From: Chitinophagaceae bacterium
GTDB taxonomy: Bacteria; Bacteroidota; Bacteroidia; Chitinophagales; Chitinophagaceae
Assembly: GCA_947459455.1 (NCBI GenBank)
Contig: CANHEC010000173.1
Coordinates: 1-5,715, forward strand
Direction of reading: 5' to 3'
DNA length: 5,715 nucleotides
The notes below the pieces were generated by a model. The model ran no database searches, had not been told where the DNA came from, and worked only from the letters and a program-made list of their open reading frames with translations. The stretch's first letter is position 1. The number at the start of each line of letters is the position of its first letter. Of this stretch, positions 5,454-5,715 are shown piece after piece. The position numbers and the translations under genes were made by a program.

Positions 5454-5715
5454 CTACGCGTATTTTTCAATCACGCCCAGTCCGAACAGCGCAAAGTCGT
5501 ACTTCACCGGATCGCTGGCGTCCAGCTTGCGCAGGTAGCTGGTCAGCTCCAGCGCAGCCTCCCAGTCGGTATAGCGGCGCTGTAGCAAGCTAAAGCGTTT
5601 GGCCACGCGGGCCACGTGCACATCCAGCGGGCATACCAGCTGGCTGGGCCGAATGTTCGTCCATAGGCCAAAATCTACGCCGGCATTATCCTGTCGCACC
5701 ATCCAGCGCAGGTAC
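5454..5715 (-). CDS. TIGR02757/DUF2400 family protein, C-terminal fragment
   Basis: The last 86 residues of a protein whose 5' part lies beyond the right edge; the frame is open to the window end (YLRWMVRQD). The sequence fits the C-terminus of the TIGR02757/DUF2400 family, which has no established function: VDFGLW, PSQLVCPLDVHVARVAKRF, then DPVKYDFALFGLG. The PLDVHVARVAKR stretch resembles the VDTHV-R segment of helix-hairpin-helix DNA glycosylases such as endonuclease III, where the Asp (here the 31st visible residue) is catalytic. No C-terminal iron-sulphur cysteines follow. A link to DNA repair is an inference from this resemblance only. It is the first visible gene of a tight three-gene cluster, followed after one base by the small membrane protein. 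Confidence 0.85.
   Translation of the reverse strand, partial: YLRWMVRQDNAGVDFGLWTNIRPSQLVCPLDVHVARVAKRFSLLQRRYTDWEAALELTSYLRKLDASDPVKYDFALFGLGVIEKYA

Overview
The window looks like chromosomal DNA from a fairly GC-rich member of the Bacteroidota, most likely the Chitinophagia/Chitinophagaceae. The reasons are the protein families present (a GH9 enzyme fused to a NodB-like deacetylase domain, a small Bacteroidota-type conserved protein, a TIGR02757/DUF2400 protein), the lack of Shine-Dalgarno sites before the starts, and a TAnnTTTG-type -7 box directly before one ATG. The placement comes from recognising families by eye, not from a database search.

Layout from left to right. Positions 1-249 are non-coding and repetitive: two copies of a 137-bp-period direct repeat, containing heptanucleotide arrays of the CCGACAA and CTGCCAT types, which run off the left edge. 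Positions 263-1273 (minus) encode a fumarylacetoacetase-like hydrolase that keeps the complete FAH catalytic set. Positions 1274-1505 form a divergent intergenic region whose central part is about 74% GC and full of palindromes. Positions 1506-4067 (plus) encode a secreted 853-residue protein with an Ig-like domain, a GH9 catalytic domain and a C-terminal NodB-like (CE4-related) domain. Positions 4118-4780 (plus) encode an integral-membrane fatty acid hydroxylase of the Scs7/FA2H type with all ten metal-binding histidines. A convergent gap of about 90 bases follows. The right end (4872-5715, minus) is a tight three-gene cluster, transcribed as: a DUF2400 protein (5' end outside the window), an 87-residue two-helix membrane protein, then a 104-residue conserved hypothetical protein, separated by only 1 and 2 bases.

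The genes do not form one obvious pathway. The FAH-like enzyme suggests aromatic amino-acid (homogentisate) breakdown in the cytoplasm. The GH9-NodB protein suggests polysaccharide attack outside the cytoplasm. The hydroxylase suggests 2-hydroxylation of membrane lipid acyl chains. The three-gene cluster has no known role. The points most worth a second look are the GH9-NodB fusion with its altered motifs, a compositionally distinct patch inside the GH9 domain, the heptamer-rich repeats, the palindrome cluster, and a glycosylase-like motif in the DUF2400 fragment.
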